Source: Amyelois transitella
Taxonomy: Eukaryota > Arthropoda > Insecta > Lepidoptera > Pyralidae
NCBI RefSeq assembly: GCF_032362555.1
Contig: NC_083515.1
Location: forward strand, 8,157,001 to 8,221,000
DNA: 64,000 nucleotides
Reading direction: 5' to 3'
The translations under genes and the position numbers were made by a program. This document shows, piece by piece, positions 13,501-26,400 of this stretch. Every line of letters starts with the position of its first letter. Positions within the stretch are counted from its first letter, which is position 1. Under the pieces are notes generated by a model. The model worked only from the letters and a program-made list of their open reading frames with translations. It was not told the DNA's origin and made no database searches.

Positions 13501-16500
13501 TTATTTTATGTGCAATAAAGATTAAATAAATAAATAAAAATAAACAACCTAATTCGGACGCTCATAATAATATAGAACAACATATACCAAATAGTTATCA
13601 AATTTATTGCTGAAAACGTGGTCTTCAGCAAAAAAATTAGGTACTTAGGTAAATAAAATATTATTCATTCATAATCATTTATTTCAAAAACAATACAAAT
13701 TTTGACAAAAAATAACAAAATATTACCTATACCGTCATTATTGAAAATTACTTATCACAAATAAGTTTTTTTTTTAATTTAAACCTTTTGGTGTAAACGT
13801 AAATAACCCCAACCGTTGCAAGAGCAAAGAATAATGCATTAAGTTTATTTCATTACCTTACAAATCCCTCTCGTTCCCGAATAAATTGTTTCAGAGATAA
13901 CGGACAGATGAATCATTTATCTATTGATCAGTGTAGAGGAGTGTAATGTAATAATGTACCTTTAAAACAATTGCGAAATACATGACTAATAGGACCCTTC
14001 CTATTGGTTAGATTTATGTTATTTTGCAGGATTTTTTGGCACGTCACACAACATGGTCACGATTTTGTGTCGGAGGTTGTATTATATGCTCCAATCCGTC
14101 AAATCTTTGCTTGCGCGATTCAGACTCTTCGCTATTATTGGCTGATAGCGTCGCGTGATTAGCTGTTTTGACTTGTAGCGTAGAAATGTCACCACAATTT
14201 CAATCTCAGTAATAATAACCGAATTGATAAACAATAAACATTTATGAATAATAAACAGATATTTTTAATCTGATGGCTCTGAGGTTATCAAAATAAAATA
14301 AACAATATTTGCTTAAATTGTGCAATTTATTTCAATTTAAAGCAGAAATAAGATGAAAGTATAGCTACATACTTATTTCTGTTTTTTTTGTGGAGTTAAT
14401 AAGACTTTATTATAATTACCCAACCCATATACCACATAAGCATATTAATAACATTTTAAAAGTTGAGAATCTATATCCATACTACTTATTAATTTAAATG
14501 TGAAAGTGTGTTTTTGTCCAGCTTTCACATCAAAGCCGCTGAACCGATCTCCATAATTTTTTTTATTCACATAGTGCGGAGTGAACATGAGGTAGATTTC
14601 AAGCGTTCGAAGCCGCAGGCAAAATCTATAGTTAAGTAATCAGATTCCAAAACTTTCTTATGTATGTTTTAGTTATTTCAGTCCAAGTCGCTTAAATAAA
14701 ATTAATTTTATTTATGTGGATACTTCATAAATATGGATGTTTCCTTTTCATTACACCCAGTAGTTGTAATCTTTAGTAATTAGGAACACAACACTTAAAG
14801 ACAGTCACATGATCAGCCTTGTTATCTCCTATGTCAAAAGTTAACACTACACCACTGACCTTGACATTTATTGAAATATCTGGCTTTTATGTTTACAGTA
14901 AGTACTTTGATAAGGTACTTATTGCATTTCTCTGCGTGGTATACGATAAAAAACGACAAAAATAGTATGCCAGCGCCTTTTCTTCTCATATACATTTCGG
15001 GTACTGTGCCCCTAAACATACATACTTACATCACGCGTCTGTCTCGTAGGAGTAGGCAGAGACAACATTTGTAGATACCGGGAGTGAGCACTGACCTCAC
15101 TTAACAGCCTGGAGCGACGGTTGTCATATCCTGATATACCTGACCACGCTGACCGCCTGACCTGGACTCGAGAGCATTCTACAAGGAAGAAAATTTTTAC
15201 CTTTAAATGTTAAATCTAACCCGATTATTAAAAAAAAACAGTTTAACTTCGCCTACGTTCCACACCCACGTGGCTTTTTCTCGATATGTGAGATGCAACG
15301 TACGACTCTAATTGGATAAAATGTCAAGGGATTTATAGTAATCCCACAGAATTATTGCTTTCTGATGCTAAATTTAAATATATTTTCTAAAAGCAGCACA
15401 AGTTAGTACCTGGTACTGGCACCCTAGAATTTAACACTTTCGGTATACACAGGTGTAATATTAAAAAAAAAATTAACCGGCGTCCCTATTTCCCTATAAA
15501 CTAGAATTATGTTTAACTTACGTGCACTGTAACCTATGATAATTCACACTATACTTAGTTCTTGAAGGAAGACTATTAAAAAGATTTGAAGATGTACGTT
15601 TAAATTTATCTTTATTTAAAGGACTATTAAAAATTCTCATAAACTAACTATATCTGACTAAAAATGTACAATTGGTAAACTACAATTACATTTGCCGATA
15701 CATGTTTTGTAATGAATTTAAATAAATGTTCTCCTTTGTTTCCCCTCTATGTTATCATTTCATTAATTTATTTACAAATTGTAACTTTTTTTATAACGAA
15801 CAGCTCGGAAAATGTCACTTTTGGTTGAATGCCAAGTCGAAATTAACCATCACTTTTGTGAATAACATATTGTTATCTCAGCAAAGCAGAAACAAAAAGA
15901 AATATTTTTAAGTACCTACGTACCAATAAAAACAAATTGGAATATACCTATATTGGAAGTCCAAATGCATTGGACAGGATATTTAAGATATTGACATGTT
16001 ATACCTTCATATGAGTAAACAGCCTTAGCTTTTTCAATACAGAGCTATAAAGAGGCTAAAAGTAGAAAGCACTGTTAATCTAGTCAACAGCATGTAATAT
16101 TTCCTAAATTTTATATTATGTCCCACCGCAGACAAAGCCCAGGCACTTCTTTCCAAACAACTCTCTATATTTTCGTTTCGCTCAGCTTTCATTGAATACC
16201 TAAATTAGGATTATAAAAATAAAAGAGCTATTTTTGGCCCGATACATCACACTGTACCAAAATGTTTATAAATAATTAAAAATCAAAGAAGTGGCCAGTG
16301 TATAGGTGTACCCGAATATTCACAGTTGCATAAAAAGTTGCTAAAAGATTAATATCGGAAGGCAAATGTATTTTTTTTTTAAATAAAATCGAATGAAGTA
16401 TTATTTTTAAGTTAAAACTTTGTTGTAAAATAAAACTAACTATTTTATTTATAAGGTTACCTTTGAAGTTTTCACGCCCACATCCTGGGTACTATTCGAT

Positions 16501-17679
16501 AATTGGCGGAACGAAGGAGTACTGACATTAATTAAATTCTACATAGTTCGATCGAATAATCGTATGTCATGCAGTCATCAAAGTTCATAAGGTCACAAAT
16601 AGCTCCAATTAATTGATTTTATGCTTCGTCGAGTAGGTAGTATTTAATTAAATTATTTTCTACTTAAAATTAAGATTATTTTACTACAATGACGCAAAGG
16701 ACGCTTTTCACAAGCTAACTAAATAATTGATCAACTTTAGACTCAACTCAATAACTTTTGTAAAAAGAGAACCGCCTCCAATCGATATTCTTCTTTTTCG
16801 AAGTCTGTTAAATTTCTAAAATCTTCTCCTAAGTATAACAAACACTTTTCCGAAAACTGCATCGGTTCAGCGAAACTCAAGATAATCGCGGACAAACAAA
16901 CATATGTATATACATACAAGTCAAACTGAGAACCTTCTTTTTTAAAGCGATTAAAAAGATTCAAATCTCATACAACCAAATAAAGAGGTCAGCTGAACGT
17001 GACCTTTCAGTGTTTTCGAGATTGCTGGCACTGTTAGCCCCGTAAGGAATGAAGGCCTGCTTATAGAGAGTACCATATGTATGTATGTTTAAACATACCA
17101 GCAAATAAAAATAATAAAATGTTTTGATGTTGATCTTGGGTCAGATCAAAAAAGTCTGTGTTATTTGTCCGTATTAAGTTATAGTATCTTAATAAATTTG
17201 AAAGTATCGTTTCAAGTAAGATTTTCTTAAAAGTTAAAATTTTAATTTTAGTTGAAATAAGGCAAACTTTTCGCATCAGACGATGTATGCGATCCGACTG
17301 TAGAATATGGCCTTGATAGTCTTTAATTAAGCAAATTATGGCACTTTACATAAAATAATTATACCTTTGTGGCTATATTAACTTACCTAATGTGTGTTTA
17401 TTAAAAATATAATATCCTAGCAATGTTTAAATAAAGGTATCCATGAAAAAAGGGGTAAGGCGTATTGAAACTATATTTCGCCCACGGCTTCGCCTACTTT
17501 TATCTCGAATCTAGAAAATGCTTCAAATTTAATTACATAAAATGTTATCAGGAAATGCAATTTGCATGTGATAATATTTTATCTTGGTCTCAGTTCAGTG
17601 CCCCAGATAGCAAATAATGCTAATATGATACGGGTTGAGATAGAGCCATAAGCAAATAACTATTTAAACAAACACATTG
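10538..17679 (+). other. Probable first intron of globin 2: AT-rich with repeat fragments
   Basis: No coding sequence is recognised. It contains fragments of the (ATGT)n-tailed repeat (about 10945-11020, 11235-11300, 13225-13275, 16985-17095), another repeat copy at 11786-11992, a decayed Helitron-like stretch near 14470-14640 and a repeat piece with a GGCAGAGAC motif near 15020-15070. ORFs here are short and lie mainly in repeats. Confidence 0.55.
11786..11992 (+). repeat. Second dispersed repeat family, better copy
   Basis: Begins CTGGCTTTAGTCCCGGTTGC and runs through GAGGAGCCCGGGGTATACC, GTCTGACCTCCGCAACC and ACCAACCATGTCATGATG. Related pieces lie at 9180 (plus) and about 23425-23545 (minus). 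Overlapping ORFs on both strands are products of the repeat. Confidence 0.6.
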
Positions 17680-17850
17680 AAGGCCCGAGCACACTAAACG
17701 CAGGTCAGGAGCAGCGAAGCAGTTTGAATGCGGGCCCGCATCCAGCTGTAATACAAGAAACTCTTCAAAGGCGTCACACTGCGGCGGCTCGCGTTCTCTT
17801 TCTTGTCATACCGCGCTGCTCTTAACCTGCGTCTGGTGTGCTCGGGCCTT
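17680..17850. mobile_element. 171-bp MITE with long terminal inverted repeats
   Basis: The left end AAGGCCCGAGCACAC and its continuation (CGCAGGT, GAGCAGCG) are repeated inverted at the right end (CGCTGCTC, ACCTGCG, GTGTGCTCGGGCCTT), about 38 bases with few mismatches. TTG lies immediately outside both ends, so a 3-base target duplication is possible. No coding capacity. Superfamily is uncertain. Confidence 0.7.
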
Positions 17851-18543
17851 TTGCTATCACCGCGCATTGTATGTCTAACTATAATAGAATCCACATAATA
17901 ATAAAGCAGTGCATATTATTGAGATATCTATGGTTGAATAAAACTATTTTTATGTAACCACATAAAAAATAATAGCAAATCCATTTTATTATTTGTAGGT
18001 AGGTACTTACCTACTCACTATCGTGATGCCTACGGTACCTACAAGTACACACATAGGTACCTTTGATAAACGTCGATGGTAGAGTAGTAACGGTTACCGT
18101 ACCAAGCGAAAGGTACTAGGTTCTAATCCAACTATTGCTATGCGTGATTTAAATTAAACCTCTTTAAATGTTTTACCATAATATTGTAGTAAACAATAAA
18201 TGTCCGAATATTAGCATGTGTTTTATTCAGACTTTAATAATGTTAAGAAATGGTACCTTCTTATTCTGTCTTCAGACATGTTGGATATTGAATTCATTGA
18301 ACTTTGGAATGCAGGACTCGTGATGTGTTACGTGTTTACACCAAAATCTTACCGTATCAAAATGGAAGTTCTATTTACAGAGCCCCGTGTTACTTAAAAC
18401 ATTTGCTTTTGTCATGAGACTGATAATTTTCTATAAATGTAAATATGTTAGTCAAATATATACAAAACACTATACCTATTGTAAGTTAGCCGCAGTTCGT
18501 GCAAGTAAGTCATAACAAAAGGTGCTTAATTTAGAATTGTGAA

Positions 18544-18627
18544 ATGTTACTCTCTATATATTTGTCATCGATTTTTCTTCTAATTGTGGGAATTTTAGTT
18601 TTGAAGAAGCGCAAAGTGAATTCGAAG
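18544..18627 (+). CDS. Possible orphan first exon with a membrane-anchor sequence
   Basis: An ATG opens 28 codons that end exactly at a splice donor (AAG then GTGAAC). The peptide is a hydrophobic helix followed by a basic patch: MLLSIYLSSIFLLIVGILVL, then KKRKVNSK. This is the shape of an ER signal-anchor such as the N-terminus of a microsomal cytochrome P450. No following exon of such a gene was recognised before the globin exon at 20456, so this may be a relic, part of an unseen gene, or chance. It is not assigned to a family. Confidence 0.22.
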
Positions 18628-19460
18628 GTGAACTTAATAACTGGTTATTTTTATATTACGTAAGATCTCATGATTATGATTATTTATATAAAAAATATTT
18701 TTGTATTATGCCTAACATACACATATGTGTGTGTTAGGTACATTTATACAAACAACAACAAAGGTATTTCGCGCCGGGATAGAAGCGTGCTCTAAAGTAA
18801 AATTTAATGTAACTGGCCGAAAAGACGAAAAATAATATTAGGTATGTATGACAAATATTCAAATGGTTTTTTTGTACAATCTATGTAGGTACAATGTTTG
18901 TCCATTTGATTTTAATAAAAAATGATTACTCAAAAATTATATTCTACGTTATAATAAGATTAATTTTCAAATAATTGAAAGATATTCCTATCCTTATTCC
19001 AATGTCCAGAGAAGAGCTAGCGTGTATGGACTTTTTTATTATAGATTTCTTTGTGTATTAGGAATACTTTCTATGTCTATTAAATATACTTTCTCTTTTT
19101 ATACATATATCAATATTCTTTTTACATAAATAAGGTTTTATGACATTGGTTTCTTAACCAGTTAGGCCTCTTTTCCATTACACGGTTTCTCGCCGTGATA
19201 ATCTACGGTTAATTCGCCGCGTGTAGGCACGGTCGTCAGTGTGGTATGGATCACTATATGAGCTTGTCGACATGCACGGTGGCGCCAAGGCACGGCGCCG
19301 CGGCCGCGTGCGCCGTGACTGCCCCTCGGCGCGCCGCGTCTACGCACGGCGTGATTTTCACCAGTGTTGTATGGCAGTCTATCGGGGTGTGTCGACGGTG
19401 CCGGACGTACGCACGGATTCGTGACCGCTTATATATGCTGTTTCGCGATTTTATTATAAA

Positions 19461-19580
19461 ATTAACATAAATCAAGAATTATTAATTACGTTGATTCAAG
19501 AAAGGCCTGTAATATGGGATAAGACCATCGACGATTATAAAAATAAGCGGCTTAAATATGATTCCTGGAAAGAAATATAA
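19461..19580 (+). pseudogene. MADF-domain fragment of the Harbinger element
   Basis: The plus-strand frame reads ELLITLIQERPVIWDKT, then DDYKNKRLKYDSWKEI, then a stop. The pattern of LI, ERP, W, Y and W fits the start of a MADF DNA-binding domain, the usual second ORF of PIF/Harbinger transposons. It has no ATG at its start and breaks off mid-domain where the internal deletion joins. Confidence 0.7.
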
Positions 19581-19765
19581 AAGTATCTTGATGTTTTAGT
19601 TCCTGGGATAATTTTTGGAGCAAGTTGTCGAATGTAGTTTTCTGCATTCTAAAATAATTGTAAAACTTGTCTTCATCTTCTCTCAATTGATTCTTGACAA
19701 GTGTATGAAACGCGCCATATTCCTCCCTTTTTTCTAAAATCGGATGTATCCAAAACCTTACTTCC
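19581..19765 (-). pseudogene. N-terminal fragment of a HARBI1-like transposase
   Basis: On the minus strand the frame reads KVRFWIHPILEKREEYGAFH, followed by a stretch with QLREDEDKFYNYFRM and TTFDNLLQKLSQEL. This is the typical region preceding the DDE core of Harbinger transposases. It then runs into the MADF fragment of the opposite strand, so the catalytic core is absent. Not functional on its own. Confidence 0.75.
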
Positions 19766-20461
19766 CTTTTTTTTCTATTTTCTTTTTCCTATATATGTAA
19801 TAAGCAACTATAATCTTTTTTTTCGTAAGAAAATTCATGACGCAGTACGTCCTACACAGCCCGAGTAAAAAGCGCTACTAGCCAGTACTTACCAATGTCT
19901 CGCGCGGTGATTTTGCCGTATCATGTACAAGCTAGCACGTTTTTTCAACCGTACGGCTTACACACCGTACGTTTGAACAACCGTGTAATGGAAAAGAGGC
20001 CTTATAACCTATATAACGCCACTAATATCAGTAGCGACTTCAACTTTCTGTCAACTGAAGTGTATCTAAGTTACAATACACCCACATCTCGTTTGGTCTA
20101 GGCATAACACGACATAGTCACACTGTGCGCTATAAGTTAGATATAATATACAGTGAGTAAAGATTATGAAGTTACGCCTAGCCGTCCCTAGATTGGCCGT
20201 TACAAATATCAAATCAAGCATCATTTTGTTTTTTATTTTTATAGTACTATTTCTTTTTTCACATCATTCCATCCTTAATAAATATAAGTCCATTTTTAAT
20301 TTTGTATTATGGTTATTATATTATGGTCCATAGTGATTGAATTAACAACCCTACTCATTTACTTTTCCAAGTGTTACGACTGAAAAGGGTTAATAAATTT
20401 AAGGACTATTCTCCATGACTGCAAAACCATAAAATAATAAACTTTCTTCCAACAGGGCTCA

Positions 20462-23400
20462 ATGGGGGGCTGGTTCAGCTACGTGTGGTGGGGCGGAGAT
20501 CCCGACGCCTGTGACCCCATATCGGGTCTGACCAAGAGGGAAATCCACGCAGTACAGAAATCTTGGGCACCAGTGTATGCGGACCCAGTAGCTAATGGAA
20601 CAGAATTATTAAAAAGGTAATTTAAAAATATGTTCTTTTTACCCAACTGACGCGATTTCAAAATAGAAAATAAGTCCATGCTTCATAATTGTCTATGCTG
20701 ATTTGAAAGTTGAGCTATAGTTTTTTGAATTAAGAACCTACCAAGCAGGTGCATGCATGAGGAACGAAAACCGTCGTTAAAGTATGACACTGATCTAAAT
20801 ATTTCTGGAAAAAAATACCATTAAACTAACCTCCATTTTAGACATTCGTTTAAATGGACTATTTGACATTCACAGTCTATAACAGGCACATGCATAAAAC
20901 CTTTCCTCTCGATCGAATAAATTGGCCCCGATTATCGATGTCGATCGTTACACTCGACTAAGCGCAACACATTTGTGTAATGGAGTTCGAGCTATGAATA
21001 ACAAAACGCAAATCAATATGTTTATCCCATTGCCTCATTTGTCAAGTTAAATCACTATTCACTGGTGAATTTCATGTTTTGTTTCTGTTCTATTGCTTTA
21101 AAATGAGAGTAGGGTAAAGTTACACAAATTCTGATCTTTAGGAACGACGTTATGCGGGAAATATGTAGTATTTACGTATCACGTGTTTATTTAAATGAGA
21201 TATCAAAGTGTAATGTTAATTATTTATTTAAACATTATGATTGTGATTAAAAAATCATTATTCAGAGACTCAGAACAAAGTACATAACGGAAAAAAAATT
21301 ATGCACTTTTAAGACAAATACGTTGGTCTAGTAGCAAATCAAAAAATAAAACTATGTAACGCCAAAGTTTTTAGAAGGCAATCAAATCCCTATGTCTGAA
21401 TTAAGCCATACAGCCAAACGCGCCCTTTGAATGTTGTTATTATTGACTCTGTCTACCCCGTTAGGGATACAGACTTGATGCGACGAAAATAAAAAATCGG
21501 TTGAAGTTTATTCAATACATATGGAACGCCTATTCTCAAGAACAAATTTTATCACTAGTTTTATTAATAGTCGTATAAATCATACACGAGTCATGAATAC
21601 CGTGACAGTCATGGCTGGGTCAATTGAACGAGACCAGCCAATGTGAATGTAAATTCAATTTGCTCTGATTGCTGTGGACGATGCTTTATTCCAATATAAA
21701 GCCGTGATATTTACATATTAGTACAGTGTCATTTTAAAGCCCGTTCCACACGTCCCGTGTTTTTCTCGCCGAGGATCTCGCGATAGTGTGGAGCGTGCTT
21801 GAGAGTGATCTCTTGCATCCATGCTGATCTGCCGATGCTGGTCTGTGAACCAGCTGCGCCACCTGCTTATCTTCCCGTAAAAATTTAAGTCAGTCAAGGG
21901 AAAAACTAATAAACTTGCGATTCTTCATTAAGGCGTAAGACTAGCAACCTGTTACTATCTAAATTCCATCACTAAGCCATTCAGCTGAAAGTGGCCTTTT
22001 AGTCTTTAAGAGACTGTTGGCTCTGTCTAGAGACCCAGAAAGGGATAAAGAGGTGATAAACTCGTATGTATCATCTCTGTTAAAGCTTCGGTAGAATTTG
22101 AACCTGGAACAAGTAACCCTACACTTGAATCTCTACAAAAGCGACTCTTTCCAGACTTATATACCTTATTTTGATTACCTATAAGTCTGGTAAGTATTAG
22201 TTTGATTGCTAGTCGATGCGCGTTTCGTGCCCTACAATAGGCAACATACATACATATAATCACGTCTTTATCCCTTGTGGGGTACACAGAGCCTGAAGGA
22301 CTGATAGGCCACCTTCAGCTGTTTGGCTTAACGATATAAATGAGATTCAAATATTCAATGACAGGTTGCTAGCCCATCGCCTAAAAGAAGAATCTCAAGT
22401 TTATAAGCTTATGCAGGTATTAGTCGCCAACTTACAAGAGGCTATATCGTGAGAAAACCTACACATTCAAATCTGAATGTGTAACGAAAATTATGATTCA
22501 ATATATGTACTTTAAAATGTTAATTGAATGAAGAGAGTTATAAATGTGGATGAAGCGAAAAAATATGCAGGGATTGTGGCAAGTGGTATGGTAAGATATA
22601 GTCTCTGCCTACCCCTTCAAGAAAGAGGAGTGATTTTACGTTCTTATACATGTGTATGTTTACGGATATATACGTATAAGTATGTTTATTCTATCTAGTG
22701 ACTTGACTTGAGGATCGATGTGGAGACGAACACGCAATCGAGAAACAGACTTTTTTAGGCTTACAAACTTGGGATTCTTTTTTAAGCGATGGGCTAGCAT
22801 CCTGTCGCTATTTGAATCTCAATTCTATCATTAAGCCAAATAGCTGAACGCATCTGTCTACCCCGCAAGGGATATAGACGTGACCATATGTATGTATGTT
22901 ATTTTTAGTACAGAATCAAAGTTTTATTATATTATTTAAATATAGATAATAAACGCTTATCTACTTACTAATGATTTTCAATATACCATAGTAACAACAA
23001 ATAAGTATATCATCTGCCTCAATTTAACCTCAGTTTATCGGTCTGCGGTTCACGAGCCACGATAAGATTACACGCACGGAATGCGCAAATTATGTCGTAT
23101 ACGTAATTATAACTCTACTGTGTGGTTCCAGGACCACCCCATCTCTTTTCCATTGGTGTCGTAAAAGGCGACTACTGGAATAAGCACATTCATCTAGTGC
23201 AATGAGTAGTTTAGAAAACCTGTCTTGACGACGTTAAAGATATGCCTGCCAATGGTCTGAAAACTGAAGACGCAGACCAGACAAAGTGGAAAGATAAATG
23301 TAGGAAAGCGGACCCCAGACCTCGAAGGTTTGACTTTGGTGGAGGGTGCAACTGGTAATGCGCAAAGATGAGAGGGGGAGAGAGAGAGAGAGAGAGAGAA

Positions 23401-26400
23401 AGATCTAAATCACCATGATCCAATATGGATCAGATTTCCCCTGCAAATGTTGCGGAGAACTTATTTTGCTTTGAAAACCCTGACTTAGATCAAGGTCATA
23501 AGGCGCATTTCGAGCTTCTCTCTGGAGAGGTGAGCATGTAACCGGAATTAATGACAGGACGTAACTAGGAGGCAAGATACAACGACACGTTTATTAGAGT
23601 GACTCAAAATTAAATTTTTTGCTGATTAGACGTATCGCGGCGACAGAGTCTTTAGTGTTAATATAAAGTTAAACTCAGAGTCGCTCTAATAAAATGTCAT
23701 GACGCAACTCCCCTGGATGTGAAATAACCCTTAGGGGTCTTATTCTCGTGTAATCAAAAGAGATAAAAACATCTCGTTCGAAAGCGTTTATTACTGTTTT
23801 CTTTTTTTCATTTTTGTTTTTCTTTTTTTATTTCTAAATTAGTTAGGCAGGTAGGTAGATAAACAAAAAATTTTACGTTCGGAAAACATTTCGTTCTTAT
23901 TTTCAAATGAGAATTGTAAAAGTTAAATCGAACATCGAATGTGTTTTCGAACGCGATATTTTTCGATTACCAGGATCGGGCCCCAGGTGGCCTGATTTCA
24001 AAACCCGACATGAGACACAAAGTTCTCCTTTGTGTTTGTTCGTAAATCCTTTGTTTTTCCTTTTTCCGTCGCCAACTTTACAAAAGAATTGTTTATACAA
24101 CTCGTTTAGAAGCGGATAATTCAACATTTTTGTCTGAATTTTTTTAATAAAACTTTCGCAATGTTTTTCTTATAAGTTAACCGTATTTTTATGAGATTTA
24201 TCGTTTTGTTATAAAAGTTTATAAAACGAGGGTAATACGATTAGGAGAACAAGAACTCCTTTGATACCATTACTAGCTTTGGCCCGGGGGTGTTTTTGAT
24301 CTGCTTAATTAGCCACGAAGATAATCCTCGATGATGAAAAACCATTTGAAACATAACTTCTCACCTCAAGTCATGTATTCGTTAGATGGAGGTACCTACC
24401 AATATACAGGTTTCCTCACGATGTTTCCCTTTACTAATGAACATTCAGGATTCCAACATCTGTGAACTAATTAAGTAGATAGGTACATATGTCGATTTCG
24501 TCAAAATTTCTTCAGTGATTTTAGATGTACCTTAAAAGCAATGTCAGACAATACACACTGAAAATAATGGTTAAAAATAATACGTTTTTTATTATCCAGA
24601 ATAAAAGTACATAAAACTTTGTGTGTTCAAAATTCAAGATCATTATGAAACTCGCTGGTTAGCAACAAAAATAACCTAATTGCCGTCGCCGGCGCCGCCA
24701 AATCATAATGTTGATTAACACTCAAACAAAACTTGGCCTTATTTTGTAAACGATTACTATTTCCAGCGTTTCATTTATAGCCCCTGGATTAAAATCGCAT
24801 GATACTAATTAGAAAGAAACTAAGTTTTCCACGATACGATACGTCACGCTTTTTCTCATCATACATAGTTCAAATTCCCGGCACACATTCATAAAAGGTT
24901 TTTGTGTTCTGAGCTTACCGAGTATAAAAAAAGTATAAAAAATTTCAACAATGTCATAACGAGAATTCTATGACTACTTAATAAATATAACATGCCTTGC
25001 TAATTTTTGATTCACTAAATACTTAATTATAGTTCTTCATTTTGACTATGTTACCTATATTGACGCTCACAATATTTTGAAATCCTATTTGTGTTCAGCC
25101 CTAGTTTACCCATTGTTAGTTATAGGCCTCTTCATGGTGTTTCTATTTTATCCAGTCAATTCAAGATCCAGGTTTCTAATGCATTGGTAGTATTCCGATC
25201 CGATCCCTCTGTGGTGAGACCTAGGCATCTACCTACTCTGCAGCTTTCCGCGCCCAGCGACCGTCGTTACCTCCTCCAGTCCATCTCCTTTAACCTGCCT
25301 CATTATTCACAAACTTCTCTCTTTCTATCATTAGGTAATCTGCGTATCATCATGTCATATAACTAAAAACAGAAAAAGAGAATAGATAAGACATGCCTTG
25401 TCAGCTTAGTAAATACTTACACCCCTGCATCCTGCTGAACATCAATTACCTTAATCTCAAACTATAGGGAAAAGTTTTTTTCTTAGTTAACCCTATAATC
25501 AGCCCTTTTGGCTATTGCAGTGATGGGGAAAAGTAAAGATTTTTTTATATAAGTATTTTTTGTATTTAAGACCCCACAACGATTCAATAATTTCGATTCA
25601 GCAAATAGTTACTGCTATTAATTTTGGTTTAAATCCCAAACACGCAGTATCTACAGCTGCCAAGCCATTTGCACACAATGTAATCCAACGCAATTCACTA
25701 CACTGCAGACTGTAGTTATTGAGAATAAATCTAGTTTATTGACACATTAAATATTGATTTAACAAATGAGGCTGACAGTTGAACACATGGCGTCTAGCCA
25801 TAATGTTTACATCACAGAGTAAATAGTGATATGTGTATTGTGTACATTAACCTTTGAGTAAGCCTTTTGGATGATATGCGTCTTATTTTGTCTCGTATAC
25901 GAGTATAGATAGATATTCATATATTAAATTAAAATTCCTATTTTTTATGAGAAAAAGTAATACTTAAGTATTTAGCGGGTCTCAGGAAGAACGGCCAGTA
26001 ACGTGCGTATTGTACATAAAAAAAAAACAAAAAAACAACAAAGCTTTTATAAGACGCAAGCATATATATATATGTATATATAAATTTTATAACGAACCAC
26101 TTTTGAATGAAGCTTAAACTACTTTTCGCCATTATTAATTTTGTGTCTCTAAACCATTAAAACAATTGTAATAAACAGCCTTACTTCTATTGAAACCGGT
26201 AGCATTAACAAATTTTTATAGCTCTCGAGAACAGACACAGATGTGTGATGTCAATTCAACTTTTAATTACACTATAGATGTCATGTTATAATCTTGATAT
26301 GCTTGATCTAAATTTGTTTAGTAGCTATTTACTGCCACTCATATTTTGGATGACCATGAGTCAGAGTATGAATGAATGCATAAATAAATATATAAAACGG

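Larger units (their letters stand above)
19165..20001. mobile_element. PIF/Harbinger transposon, internally deleted, with intact ends
   Basis: Perfect 23-base terminal inverted repeats, GGCCTCTTTTCCATTACACG plus GTT, lie at 19165-19187 and inverted at 19979-20001. They are flanked on both sides by TTA, the 3-base target duplication of this superfamily. Inside are a plus-strand fragment of a MADF-domain protein and a minus-strand fragment of the DDE transposase (listed separately), pointing towards each other. Full-length members of the superfamily are several kb, so this 837-base copy is a deletion derivative. The subterminal regions carry many CACGG/CCGTG motifs. Confidence 0.88.

Noticed and set aside
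19239-19475. Four short ORFs in a GC-rich block
   Set aside because: They lie in the left subterminal part of the Harbinger element and show only repetitive R, A and H content.
25091-25366. 91-codon plus ORF with P- and S-rich translation
   Set aside because: No domain, no splice or start context, and no transposon hallmark. Probably chance.
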